A DNA stretch of 64,000 nt from Paralvinella palmiformis (taxonomy: Eukaryota > Annelida > Polychaeta > Terebellida > Alvinellidae). Below, piece after piece: positions 51,809 to 63,982 of this stretch. The notes beneath the pieces are model-generated. The model was not told the DNA's origin. It was given only the letters and a program-made list of their open reading frames with translations, and made no database searches. The first letter of the stretch is position 1. Each line of letters starts with the position of its first letter. Position numbers and translations under genes: made by a program. The stretch spans positions 363,501 through 427,500 of the forward strand of contig JAODUP010000130.1 of the NCBI GenBank assembly GCA_025642065.1, given 5' to 3'.

Positions 51809-54800
51809 TTATCTGCTGATGTCTCGTTCGCCTAATTTGGTATAGCCTCGTTTCTGTTCAGGTGTCAGCTTGTCAAAGAACGGATGTTTCAGAGCATCAT
51901 AGAGACGTATGCGCTGTGATGGGTCATATTCTAGCATCTTCTCTATCAGATCAAACAGCTGACGGTGATCATCACTGTCTCCCAGCATATAACGCTGCAG
52001 ATATAACAAATTAATTTGTTAAGAAAAGCACGGATTTTTTTGGGGAAAGGTTTGAATGCAAATTATACAGAACTTTTTTTTAATGTACAAAGTGCTGCAC
52101 AGAAAACAAGAGTACAAAAACGACTAGGTTTTAAAGAAACAGTTCACCTTTAGGAAATATGACTTAACTGTGTAATGCTTATAAAAGTAACCAAAATTCA
52201 CCCAATAATAACCACAAACTGTATTTGTGAGAGGGCACTCCTGTGGTCTAACTAGTAGGACATTGGATCACAGATCACTACCACCTGAGTTCAAACCTAG
52301 GAGTGGGCATATATACGAAGAGTGTTTCATCATTAACTTTGGAGGTCACCTGGTCCATTTAGCCTACCATGTGCGCAAGAGTGGCAGTAAAACACTAATC
52401 ATCATCATAGAAATTGAGGAAATAATCCTAATTACTAGAAGTTAGCCATTTGGACTTCCCCGAATGCCATTTGTATGACGGGAAGGAAAGGTCATGCGTT
52501 CTCTGACCCGAGCTGGCACAACGATTACGTAGTCATCCATATCCCGATCAAGTCAGATCACATATGCTCTGGCTTAGCCTTCATCGTGACCTTGTTTACC
52601 CTGAACCTACTAACTATTACTAAATGACGCCGTTGTCAGTCCATTTAGATAAATCTGACAGCATGGTAGTTATTTCTTGTTACAAAAGTACAAAACAATA
52701 GTCTTAATAAATTTCACTGATTGATTTGTGTTTTATGGCCACATTTGTGCACATGGTAGGTTAAATGGGCCGAGCGACCTCCGAAGGTAATGAAGTGAAG
52801 TCAAAGATGAAACATATTTCAGATATGCCCACGCTGAGATTCGAACACAGGTGGTAGTGATCTGTGGTCCAACACGCTACTGCTAGACCACAGAGGTGCC
52901 CCAAAATAATAAATTTCACTACATAGTCTTCTTTAGCCATCAATTATACTGTAATATTCACAAATAAACCTTTGTTCCAAAAATATTTTTTTTAGCTGAC
53001 CCTTGTTTACATAGTCATAACTAAGTAATAAAAAGCTCTTCTTAATCCAGTCTGTGTCTGGCATTAAAATGGTGTCACTCATGAGCCATTAGCAGTCAAT
53101 TAACCAACACCTTATACTGGATTATTTAATATGTGGTTCAGATTTTAACATCATTTATAATTTCTATAAGCATATTTGTATTAGTCCTGAAATTTTAAAA
53201 TAAAGGTGAATAGTTCCTCTAAGATTATTCAAAATAGTACATTATATTCATTACACATAATGAAATAAACCACAATAATCTATATTATTATATATGTCAG
53301 TAGTTGTATTATGATATTTATGACCTCATAACATAATCATTAAAGGAGAAACTTTTGCAAGAATACCTGCATCCAGTTAGCAGAATATTACCATTGATAC
53401 ATTAATATTTAAAGCCGAAATATTCAGCATACTGAATTCAAGCAGAATACATGAACAACACACAGAAGATGGATACAAGAAATAGCTGTATAAACAACAC
53501 GGACAGAAGAACTGATTATATGAGACAATTAAAAGTACTGGATGCACGAACTAGATGCGAGAACCATACGGAGATACTGGATGCTTTAACTGTAATTACT
53601 AACAAGACAAAAGTGGATATGCAATCAAAACACAAGCTGTCAAGTAATTAATTAACGTCAGTGATTTTTATCAGAAAAAAATCACTTCGAATCATACTAC
53701 TTTTTCATTTATGTTTTGTTGGGTGTGGGACGGTGGAGCCATGCTATGCTCATTTGAAACAGTCGAAAAAAATCACATATGGCTAACAGATTTTTAAGTA
53801 AGTGGAACTTTACCCAGAGCTGCGATTTTCACGTCTTGTGTACTTACCATTCAAGTTAGGATTGGTACAAGTAAAATTTGCTGTGTACAGTACTTCTACC
53901 TTTTTTGGTTATTCAACATACCTTGAACTTTTTGCAGGTTTCTCGTACATAGATTGCTGATTTACCTCGGTCATTCCAGTCAAGCCTCCCATGATTAAAG
54001 TATTTGGTCTTTCTGTGTACAACACATGCACACATAACAAGCATTAGTAACAACACCACAGCAAATAAAAAAATAATCAAATAAATAATTTGAAAGAGTC
54101 ACAACATCAGTGGCAAGCTATACTCCAAATGCCCGATGTCTTTAAGTGATTGATGTACTCTTGGTGATGGTCTAAACAAGCCTCTGAGAGACGAGCTGCA
54201 ATGAACATTAGTAGTAAAAATGCAAAGAAATGTAGGTGTGGTTGACCATGTTAGTGGCTCCTGTCTACAAACTGAATAAAACTGAAGGGATGTGCTTCAA
54301 ATTAAATGCTGCAATGCCGATAATAAGTCACATGCCAGTATGCAGGCCATATACAGTACAGAAGGAACCCGAATACGGCTATGTTGCACAAATAAGGAAG
54401 GAATACAAGCTCAGTTAGATCTTTTGCCAGCAATGATGCAGCATTATGTCTAGAAAAGATTAAACTGTGGGAGGGGAGGAGTTGAGCCGAGGCTCAATCC
54501 CAACTGGTCAAAGAATGAGAGCACGTCACACACAAGTACTACAAGCACGAGCTGGCAGGCAGTCTGACATGCGCCGGCTACTTACATAAAGTGGCTTGCA
54601 CATTTCACGTACATAGCGCCCAGCTGTGCTGTGGTGGTCCCAGTCTAGCCGACCGTGCCAGAAATAACCACTTCTGGGAGATATTAATGATGATTAGATA
54701 ATGCGCAAAATCCGGTTACGATGATATGAACAAATAAAGTAAAACAGTTTGAGGAACTTTCTACTAGCCATGGGATACTAGCATACTACCTGAATCTAGA

Positions 54801-56174
54801 TCTAAGACAAATATATGTAATTGTTTGTGTAATAAACAAAAAAGTTTTCCACTGGCAAGGAGATCAAAGGTATCAACATAAAAGTTTCTCAACAACAGCA
54901 CTTCTGAAAAAGAATAAATTATCACTATTTTCTAATGACAAGGAATACACTACACTTGTTTGCTCTCTCTCTCTCTCTCTCTCTCTCTCCAGAGATGCCA
55001 ACCTTTGACAAAAGTGAAGAGCAGTCATCGACCTAAATTTAAAAGGTAAACAATCGGCACTTGATTGAGGATGGCTTTGGTATATACGTAGCTTTCATTT
55101 AGTGACTGTCGGTCATCAGGTACATCCCTAAAAGTCAGTTCAAATGTCATGAAATGTATAAAAAAATTAACTGATAAATCACTAAATTAACAGCAGAAGC
55201 AGACCAATTATCACCAGACTGTCAAGGAAATGATTGAGTCGAAGACATCACACACGTTTTCAGTGTCAGTACAAAGACTGGTGACGTCACACACTGAGCT
55301 GAGCAAAATGACAGCCTTCAGCTTTATATTCCTGAATGACTATACCAAAATATACATACATAGATGAAGAAAATACACAACTCCATCTTGCCAAAACACG
55401 ATGGAAATTGCTGACTGAAAATGGGGAGTACTGAATATTTACAAAAATCCCTTATATGCTTCCTGATAGCTGAATTTCCACATTCCAGCAAATATAATAT
55501 ATACAGATATTGTATGTTATTAGTTAGCGTTTAAAAATAAGCCAGTTCTGAAAATATCAAATGGCTGGAATTAGTCTCATAAGCTTAGACAAAAAAATGT
55601 ATAATGCAGAGTAAGATGAAAATATTTGAATGATCAATTTAGATCAAATTCTGTGATTCATCTAAACTGGGCTGTGTAATTCACAGTGTTGAAGTTGATA
55701 TCGCATATTGCAGCCTCAGATTTGTCTGGTGGTGGTGGGAAGGGGGTTTTGTTTAGTCTGGATAAACCTAATTGATGCATAACCGCCTAATCTTTGGTTC
55801 TTATTACAATTCATGCATCGTGTGGTTCGTTTTGTTAGAAATGCCACAGTTAATGACAACTAAGAAACAAGACGTCTAATAAAACATGACAACAAATTCT
55901 GGATAACACAAACTATAACGAAAGGAAAGTTAATCTGGTGTACTCTGCTCCACAACGCGGCTAATCTAGGTCTCGTGTCTAATGTCAGCATCGTTTCAAT
56001 ACGGGGATATCCAGATTTACAAAATTACGCACTAAAGTCTTTAATCGATTGGCATCATTTTAAATGATGTACTGTATAGTGTACTCGAAATACTCAAAAA
56101 GTTGGCTTTGAAAAAGTGAAAACATAAAATAGACAAAACATGTCTCACACACACACACACACATACACACACAC

Positions 56175-56206
<32 letters not shown>

Positions 56207-59200
56207 ATATCAGAACCCTAGGGTGGTTATCCTGCAACATGACAGATAATAACAGTCAAAACAAAAATAAATGGCTAACCAATTCAATCACAGCTTCAAT
56301 CTTACACCTATATCAGGTATGAGAGTGGCCTTTAAAAAAACACCTGAAAAGGAAGAAAGGAAGTCGCCGAGCAAACTGAGCCACGTCTACCCGCAGTAAA
56401 TTTATTAATCTAGGTAAGGAAATATAACTCAAGAAGCACTTTTATGTTAAATGTGAACAGAATTATGAATACTGTGAAACAGACATTAGGCAGTATAATA
56501 TACATTATATCGGTTTCTTTTAAAACATCCAATAACAGTAATAATCAAATACCAATTTTTTGTTATTATTTACTGTTTTAATCCAAATATCAACATACAC
56601 ATTTAAAGGCCAGTTACTGGCCAGATAATAAATACAGCAATAAGAGTAATAATTATTACATACTTGCTCCGTTTAGCCAGCCTGTACGGTATAGAGCCAA
56701 GAATCCTTTCCATCATGGCAAGATGTTCACGGTTATCGTGTGTCTGGAGTAAATAAACAAGCGAGGAGAAATTTAACATGGCACTCCTTATGATGATGCC
56801 AGTTAGATAGATAATCACACACATTGTTTGAGCATATTGTAGTGCTTAGAAATATCAAAACCCGAGATAATTTCTTAGAAAAGGTGTAAGGGATAAAGAA
56901 AGAGATAGATAATGCATGAAACAGGCTTCAATTCTGATATAGATGAACTGTTATTATATAATGATTATGATTGATGTTTTACAGCCACTTTTGTACACAT
57001 GCTAGGCTAAATGGATCGAGCGACCTCCAAAGGCAATGAAGCGAAGTCAAAGATGAAACACCCTTCAGATAAGCCCATGCTGAGATTTGAACTCAGTTGG
57101 TAGTGATCTGTGGTCCAACAGGCTATTAACTAGACCACGGAGGTGCCCCTGTCCCTGTTATTATATACTGTGACATTATTTGTGCCCAGAGAATCTACTA
57201 ATTTAGTGAAAATAACAAATATCATCAAATCAATTAAGCAGCTTGTCTTGTTTGAGATAATCCATTATGTCACTGATTGGGCCCAATGTCCATTTTGACG
57301 AAAAAAACTTACATTTTTCTTTACTTCGATCAAGTTATTAAAATAATAATGAGTGAATTAGGCTTTGATAACCAATTTGATCAACAACAAAGGTCCGTTT
57401 CAGGTATAATCTGTTTCTGTTCTTTCTTGCTCAGTTCGGGGAAACAAGATCCAGTTCATGAAATAGACTCCATTTCTGTGTACTCTATATTGTCAAAAAT
57501 AAATGCAGCAGACATTTGAAGTCACCGTACAGTGATACCCCAAATTAGGTGTTTTTAAGTACTATTTATCAGTGAAAGCAACTTTGAAAAAGTGAAGTGA
57601 GATTTTAGAAGAGATTAAAAAATTTCAAGAGACAACATATTTCTAATATCCATCATGAACCTATTCAATGAAATGGGGGGGAGAGGGTTGCCATATGATA
57701 TGGGTCCAGACGGGGGTACCTGCAAAAGTATCTATAATTGGATGACTGGAGGTATTGGGATGATTTTCATATGGGTAAGAGTCCAAACAAGTATTCAGAT
57801 GCTCGTGTTATTGATAGATTTATAAGTTATTAAAACCGTGAAATGAATACACTGACTAACAGGTAGCCAATCTAGTTTTCAAAGAATTGGTATGATATGA
57901 CCATAATTTTGAGTATTTGGCACTATGTGAGCTGGACCATTCTGATCATTCTATGTCTAAAATATTATGAAACATCGACCAAAAAGGTCAGATTTTTCAA
58001 ATTTGCTAACTGTTAGCTAAAAGATTAATTATGATAAGCAATTTTGTAACCTATAATGACTGAACTCAATACAAACAGTGATGCAGAAGACACCACTATT
58101 GTGTGGGAACATGCATAAATTTGTGTATGGGGGGGGGGGGAGCATGCATGTGTTCACATTTTAAGGCGAACTGTGTATGATTATGAATCAAAATACCTAA
58201 CTTCATGTTCAACCACTAGCACCTGGATATAAGAATGCTAATAAATATGCAATTATATGCAAAAGTTTCAAATTCACAGACGCGGCACAACATTTAGAAT
58301 GAATACACCCAGATAATCACCTCGTCTTAAAAAAAAAAACATTTATTTGAAATAATTAATAAAAGAATCAAACCTGAAATAGTGTATATCCTGTATATAG
58401 TTCAAAAATAATACAACCAATACTCCATACATCACAAGGCTGAGACCAACCTAGCTCTAAAAATAGAAACAACACATATACACTATGTAAGTGTAAACAA
58501 CAAATTACTAATTGTACATTATGTATATTATCAAAATATTGATCTTATATTTACACATTTCCGAACAGACCACTTACCCAGTATTACTTCAGGTGCTCTG
58601 TAATGCCTAGTTGACACAATGGTACTGTGATGCTCGTGATCAAAAGTTGCCGACCCAAAATCTATCAAGCGGATATCTGAACACTTTACGATACGATTGT
58701 CTCGTTTCTGAAGACAGAACATCACGTAACGCGTTAATATCTACCTACTACTTACTGGGTAAGCGAAGTACATTTGCCCGTAAATTATGATTCTTCTACC
58801 TGACTGCATGCAGGAATATGGCATCCACACACGCACACATAAACACACACACATACACACAAGCACAGCAAGTAATGGGATGTATAACTTTTCATTATTT
58901 ATCATTGGTAGGTATACACATGCCTGTTGGGGGATATTTAAAAATTGCGGATAACTGAAGGTAAAAAGGACTGCACAAATATAATGACAGTCTGTAAGAA
59001 ACATAAACAGATCTGTACCACATATCAGTGTATAGATCAAATTTAGTTTCTGGTGATCATGAATTCGGTGAAGCATTTCAAAAGCTTAGTTAGTACTGTG
59101 TGAAATAATCCCAACAAATATGAGAATCTCCACAATTAAAAGCTTGGGATTACAATAATTAAGTTAACAATATTATGGTTTCCACTGGCTGTTATTATAA

Positions 59201-61559
59201 TAGCTAGAAAAAATAATAGACAGATATGAAGTAAGATACAGAGGAGCTGTGTTTACTAACAGCAGCAAAACACAAAACATATACGAGGATACAGGATGAG
59301 AGTGAGTGACATCTGAACAGGGCACATTCTACACTATAATGGCATACATCACCTCCTTCCTGACTACCTTTTTGGGCAAATAATAAACATCAAAATCCGA
59401 ACTGACAAACAGTATATTTTCTGGCTTCAGATCTGTATGGGTCAACTGGTTGTCATGGAGAACTATAAAAATAGGGGGGAAAAACATGTACAAATCATTG
59501 ATATATATAGCAGATTGTACACACACACACACATACACCCACGCAGATTAACTTTATTTTAGCGTTAACATAAATATTTCTTTCTTATTTGTCTGTTATA
59601 ATTTCTACAATTATTTCTTGTGTAAATATGTTAAATTAATAAAACAACAGTAAAAATTTATCTGGTGAAATTTAACATTATATCGCTCCGAACATTCTTT
59701 GATTCACCAATGGCCAGGCCATAAAAGAAACTTAAAGATGTCACTTGCAGTAATTTATGGAATGCAAACCATGACATCAAGCTTTAATTAATTAATTAAT
59801 CCACCCAGAGTTACTTACATCTAACAGATTTAGATAGCTGGTATGCTATGTGTCTAACTTGGTCCATTGGATATGGTTGATATCTGTTGTCTTTCTGCAA
59901 CAATGGAATATAAAGTGGAATCAAATACACAGCAAGTTAATTAGCCAGGTTTAGGTTCATGTACACCGATCAAGTTATCTGTGTCATATCTATAACAAAA
60001 TATTAAATTATAATAATATATCATAATGAATGAGCGAGTTCTTTGTATAGCCTCATACAACTCTGTGGAGAAACTTCGCATAAACACAGATATAATCAAA
60101 CCCTAATCTGGAGGTTTGCTATGCATTTCGCCAAACAAAATTACAGTCGGGCCTCTTTATAACACGGTCATTGGGAGCCACAACCTGTCGATGGTGTTAT
60201 AGGTCATCCACCAGAAATAGTGCATGTTTTACAGATGAAGGTAGCAACTATATAAACCAATAAATGAACGTTTTTATAGGTGCATGTGCGCAAATAAACA
60301 TTCATGAAAATGTATTTGTTGTGTATCTGCTTTTGTAATTAAAACGGCATATTTAATTGAACAATTTTATAGAACATAAATTTAGTGGGTGGAGTCACAC
60401 AATATTTGAGGGTTATGATTTGGGCTGTTTGTTTGGCTAATTGAGCCTAGGTGGTATATAATTAAGTTTGTGCTCAATAAATATATGTGTGGGTATGTTG
60501 TGGCTGTTGGCTATGTTTTTTATATGTGAATTACAAACTGTGAAAACACATTCAAATTATTTCAAAATATTTTATCGGTCAGTTGCAGATTTCATGACAT
60601 TTTGCGTAAAAATGCTTTATCGTGGATTCCACAATTTGGGTTACAATGTCTGATTGTGTTATATCCGATTTTGTGTTATAATGGACTGCAGTATAATGGA
60701 GCCTGACTGTATATTTTATTATTACAGACTACAGTAATATCTATAACTGTATTTATCTGACACTTGTTAATATTATACTAGTCAGATTTCAACAAGAATA
60801 CAAATATATAATTTAACTGTAAACGAACAGTTAAGGCAATTATGATAGTTAATTACAAGTAAGTCACATGCAAAAATTCTGTTATAATTACTATTACAAT
60901 GCTTACCAATATTTCAGTTACAATTACACTGAAATGTCACTATTACTGTGATTAATTACATAACTACAAATTATGAATTTAATTTACTAACAGTATTAAT
61001 ATAACACCATGTTATTAGCTTAGACCACCGGCGATTAACAAATCAAAATTTATTTAATGTTACAAACAGACAAACACTTACCAAAAAATCGAAAACGCTG
61101 AGTCCAAGCATCTCAAATGAAATACACATATGTCCATGATAGTCAAACCAATCTAACATTCGTACGCACAAACTGGAAAAGACAATCAAGTAGTGATAAT
61201 GATGATTGTTGTTTTACAGCCACTTCTGTGTACATGGTAGGCTAAATGGGCCATGATAATCAATTAGAATCCATCACAAATTAACAATACAGTAAGTAAG
61301 AACTACAGTGTAACACAAAAATTCTCAAAATCACACATATACATAAGTGAATCATGGTCAAGTTAACATACTTTTCACCCTTCGGATCTTTCTCCTGTAT
61401 CTTTTCCAGGACATTAATCTCCAGTTTTGCTGCTTCACGATACTTCTCCACATTTTTTATGATTTTTAGGGCAACACATTCACTGTTTCTGCAAATTATC
61501 CGAACGTGCTTCATTTAAATACAAATAAATCTTATCAGGTGTAAGGCTGTGCTGCTATA

Positions 61560-61599
<40 letters not shown>

Positions 61600-62000
61600 A
61601 CACTCACACACTCACACACACACAGAGTTAATGACAGTAATCTGTAAACTCACTAATCTAACAACAAAAAATCATCTCCAAAACAATTTGGTGTTACACT
61701 AATTCCAAGAAATCATCACCTCGCTAAATTATTAAATGATCCAATTTTGTTAATTTTTGTTTTCAGAATTAAGTTCATATTATACCCAAAATTCCAGTAC
61801 CGGTTCAGTCAAACAACACCCACTTTTGCCTAAGTAGGCAAACAAGGATTTACAGGAACTGAACATCTTTATGATTTGGATGATACCATGCCAGAGCTGA
61901 GCTAAAGATAACTAACACTGATAGTGATACAGTGCATATTCTTTATCTGAGTTTAGTGGTTTCTTCACCCCAGTACATTGCTATTTCTAGACTAATGACT

Positions 62001-62040
<40 letters not shown>

Positions 62041-63442
62041 CATGCCAACAGTACTAAGCTAATAATAACACCTAGCCTGATCATCATGTCAAGTACAGTT
62101 CATACTGAGAGCATTGCTAATGATACACACATCTCTGTTAACAGAGATTTTCTTGTTGGTTTATAAGGTTCTTGTAGCCAGATAATAATCTCAATAATGA
62201 GCTTATAGTTTACTGGTCATCAAGCCAATATTTTACACTTTTGATCTGTCCACCCCTAGCACATCACCTTGTGTGATAGGACTAATTAAATATAATCAAC
62301 ATACCTGTATAATATGCATTCATACCAGCACACACTCTCTTTACATCTGTTTACATGTAAAGACCCAAAATATATACTTTCATATTATATATACAAATCT
62401 ATGCCCACTATCAGACTGCCCCATTATATTCAGATTATCCCAATATTTGTCCTATCTAATTTATATGAAATTTACAATGAGCCATTTGTTTCAACTTCTA
62501 CATGAGAGCAACACCACTTTGACCAATTTATCCAAATACTGACATAGTGATGTCATCCATCAAAATGGCTTACACTGTTACAGAACGTAAAATGAATATA
62601 ACGTTCTATTTCAGATCTTTGAAGATTATTACAAATATTACTATTACAGATCATAACTTTTAAGTCAAAATGTTGAAGACTGGTGGAGCAGAAGAGAACC
62701 AGTTTTCAACAGTCCTAGGTATCATCAGTCTAGCAAACACACAGGGGTAACTGGTGATTTATATAACAAGTGGTGGTCAAATATTAATATTAATACACAC
62801 CCACACATGACATACAATATGCCAACTGTTACTTTACATCAGAATACTGTCTATGCAGATAACGTCATGATGACAATCAGCTGAAGAAGCAAAACCAGTA
62901 ACCATGCGAAGTCTATAAACTGTACAGTCAGAGGCCACACAACCTAATTACATTTGTGAGTGTTACTTAACCCTCACCATAATACATTTATTATAGTATA
63001 TAAGCATTATGTGCTATTGGGTAGAAAAAGCCAGTGATTCATGACCAAAAATCGAACATAACCGAAATCATCAAAATGCAGATCATCATAACTGTGATCT
63101 ATAATAAATAGTTTTTTGTGCAACTGAATGAGAAACACTACACGTTTCATATATTAGATCTCCTGGATGATAACGAACTGCCAAAATCAGGCTGTTCTAT
63201 AACTGATATATATAAATGACAACTGAAATAGATTCTAATCACATTCAAAGATCCGTAATAGTGTTTCCCATTAATGCACTTTACACAGGTTTTGTAGCCA
63301 TTGCGAATAAGACGCATAAACCATTCAATGGTGATGATCTCTCAACAAAGGTTAAACATCTGAAGAGCAACTCACCTCTGAAGGTCCTCACATCTGACCA
63401 CTTTCCCAAATGTGCCTTCGCCCAGTGTATGAACGACCTTAT
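51809..63442 (-). CDS. CLK2: CLK/LAMMER dual-specificity kinase, kinase domain to C-terminus (partial)
   Basis: This family phosphorylates SR splicing factors in the nucleus. Exons in transcript order: 63376-63442, 61372-61488, 61082-61172, 59819-59894, 59368-59462, 58578-58707, 58374-58456, 56664-56743, then either 54586-54673 or 53922-54012, then 51809-51994. All GT-AG, phases consistent; 337 or 338 residues. Motifs in order: GEGTFGKVV (Gly loop), VALKIIKN (Lys), [12 protein letters not shown] (Glu), [11 protein letters not shown] (catalytic loop), [39 protein letters not shown], the family signature [11 protein letters not shown], and [10 protein letters not shown] with HPFF. It ends GERDISR; human CLK2 also ends in DISR, the reason for the symbol, though paralogue names may not map one-to-one outside vertebrates. 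The N-terminal RS-rich exons lie right of the window. Introns contain the M2 element, SINE-A copies and a pogo-like element. Confidence 0.95.
52233..52407 (+). mobile_element. SINE-A copy inside M2 element
   Basis: Head TGTGGTCTAACTAGTAGGAC, B box GAGTTCAAACC, body and CATCATCAT tail. Confidence 0.85.
52722..52901 (-). mobile_element. SINE-A copy inside M2 element
   Basis: The body is in minus orientation with GATTCGAACACAGGTGGTAG at the B box and a clear head at the right. It is opposite to the copy at 52233-52407. Confidence 0.88.
53922..54012 (-). CDS. CLK2: CLK alternative exon version b
   Basis: 91 nt, preceded by TACACAG and followed by GTATGT, in the same phases as version a. Encodes [19 protein letters not shown] followed by [11 protein letters not shown]. 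From the Tyr-Phe pair on, 14 of 27 residues equal version a without gaps. The invariant GRLDW and YVRE-C-K are kept; the middle and the last three residues differ. It lies 573 bp downstream of version a in the transcript. Confidence 0.9.
54586..54673 (-). CDS. CLK2: CLK alternative exon version a
   Basis: 88 nt, preceded by CTCCCAG and followed by GTAAGT. Enters in phase 2, leaves in phase 0. Encodes [18 protein letters not shown] followed by [11 protein letters not shown], the segment after the LAMMER motif that in vertebrate CLKs reads similarly (YFYRGRLDWD, CKPL). Either this or version b can join 56664-56743 to 51809-51994 in frame. Confidence 0.9.
54963..54990. repeat. (CT)n microsatellite
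   Basis: A CT run of 28 bp in a CLK intron. Confidence 0.9.
56142..56208. repeat. Compound (CA)n(TA)n(GA)n microsatellite
   Basis: CA, TA and GA runs follow each other directly. Confidence 0.95.
56962..57148 (-). mobile_element. SINE-A copy
   Basis: Complete body in minus orientation; B box degenerate (GATTTGAACTCAG), head at the right. Located in a CLK intron. Confidence 0.9.
57149..58373 (-). other. CLK intron part without recognised gene
   Basis: The open frame at 57277-57519 has no recognisable domain. The segment 57525-57600 resembles 33640-33730 (shared GTACARTGATACCCCAAAT and AGTGAAAGCAAMTTTGAA), perhaps another repeat family. Poly-G at 58130-58140. Confidence 0.45.
59895..61081 (-). 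other. CLK intron carrying the pogo-like element
   Basis: Apart from the element at 60144-60709 it is AT-rich unique sequence. Confidence 0.6.
60144..60709 (+). mobile_element. Pogo/Tigger-like miniature element, complete copy
   Basis: It starts CAGTCGGGCCTCTTTATAAC and ends with the reverse complement of CAGTCAGGCTCCATTATACT. Both sides are flanked by TA. CAGTC-type termini with a TA duplication are those of pogo/Tigger transposons of the Tc1/mariner group. 566 bp, no transposase. Confidence 0.82.
61196..61253 (-). mobile_element. Truncated SINE-A copy
   Basis: Only the tail-proximal ~55 bp is present (TTTTACAGCCACTTCTGTGT, GGTAGGCTAAATGGGCC). The head is missing. Confidence 0.75.
61563..61625. 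repeat. Compound (CT)n(CA)n microsatellite
   Basis: About 34 bp of CT then CA units, ~75 bp upstream (in transcript sense) of CLK exon 61372-61488. Confidence 0.92.
61626..63375 (-). other. CLK intron without recognised gene
   Basis: A (CA)n run lies at 62002-62034. Short open frames at 62273-62542 are AT-rich and featureless. Confidence 0.55.
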
Positions 63443-63751
63443 CTGAAACATGAATTGAAATCTGGTATTAGCATCATTTAACACGAATCACTGTCAGGGC
63501 CCATGCTAGAAAACAGAAACACTGACTGGCGACATGAAAGAATTAATCTCTAAATATTAAATTAGCTAAGCGTAAAAAAGGTATCACTAAAACGAGCTTT
63601 GCCGAATTAGCTCATCTTTTACTACTTTAACTGTTGACTGATTTTAATTTGAACTAAGACTTTCTGCCATAGGTGGCGACAAATCAGAGTTAACATCATT
63701 AAAAAAATAACATGTTATCAATGGAATTCTTCTCGTTCCTGTAAATACAGA

Positions 63752-63982
63752 ATGTTCTTTATATTAATAATGAAAGATGCCAATAAGCATATGGCTAGCA
63801 TTCTTTCTAGACTAGAAGATGCTTGCTTCATAAAAGCTGATCAGTGGCCATCAAATGATATACTTTCATACAAAATGAGTGCTATTTTTTGGCTTCATAT
63901 TTTAAAAGAAAAAGGGTTACTGGATACTAATGGGAGAAAGAATGCTGTTTACAAATGTGGGAAAATGTTACAAAATTTGTGA
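63752..63982 (+). other. Unrecognised 76-codon open frame near the right edge
   Basis: It encodes SILSRLEDACFIKADQWPSN then DILSYKMSAIFWLHILKEKG. The composition is more protein-like than most frames here. The pattern W-P-x5-LSY-K-x3-(F)WL faintly recalls the C-terminal half of Mab-21/cGAS-like proteins, but too weakly to name. It lies in CLK intron or upstream sequence on the opposite strand. Confidence 0.15.

Larger units (their letters stand above)
52132..53223. mobile_element. Miniature inverted-repeat element, family M2, copy 2, with two nested SINEs
   Basis: It starts TTAAAGAAACAGTTCACCTT and ends with the reverse complement of TTAGAGGAACTATTCACCTT. These termini resemble those of 42108-42696; the adjoining AGTAACCAAAATTC-type block is also shared. 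SINE-A copies at 52233-52407 and 52722-52901 interrupt it. Located in the last CLK intron. Confidence 0.6.
54674..56663 (-). other. CLK intron before the alternative exons
   Basis: It contains (CT)n at 54963-54990 and a CA/TA/GA compound tract at 56142-56208. No third version of the alternative exon was seen here, nor between 54012 and 54586. Confidence 0.6.

Noticed and set aside
63281..63484. 67-codon minus-strand frame read as a separate small protein
   Set aside because: It covers the first CLK exon of the window in the wrong frame.
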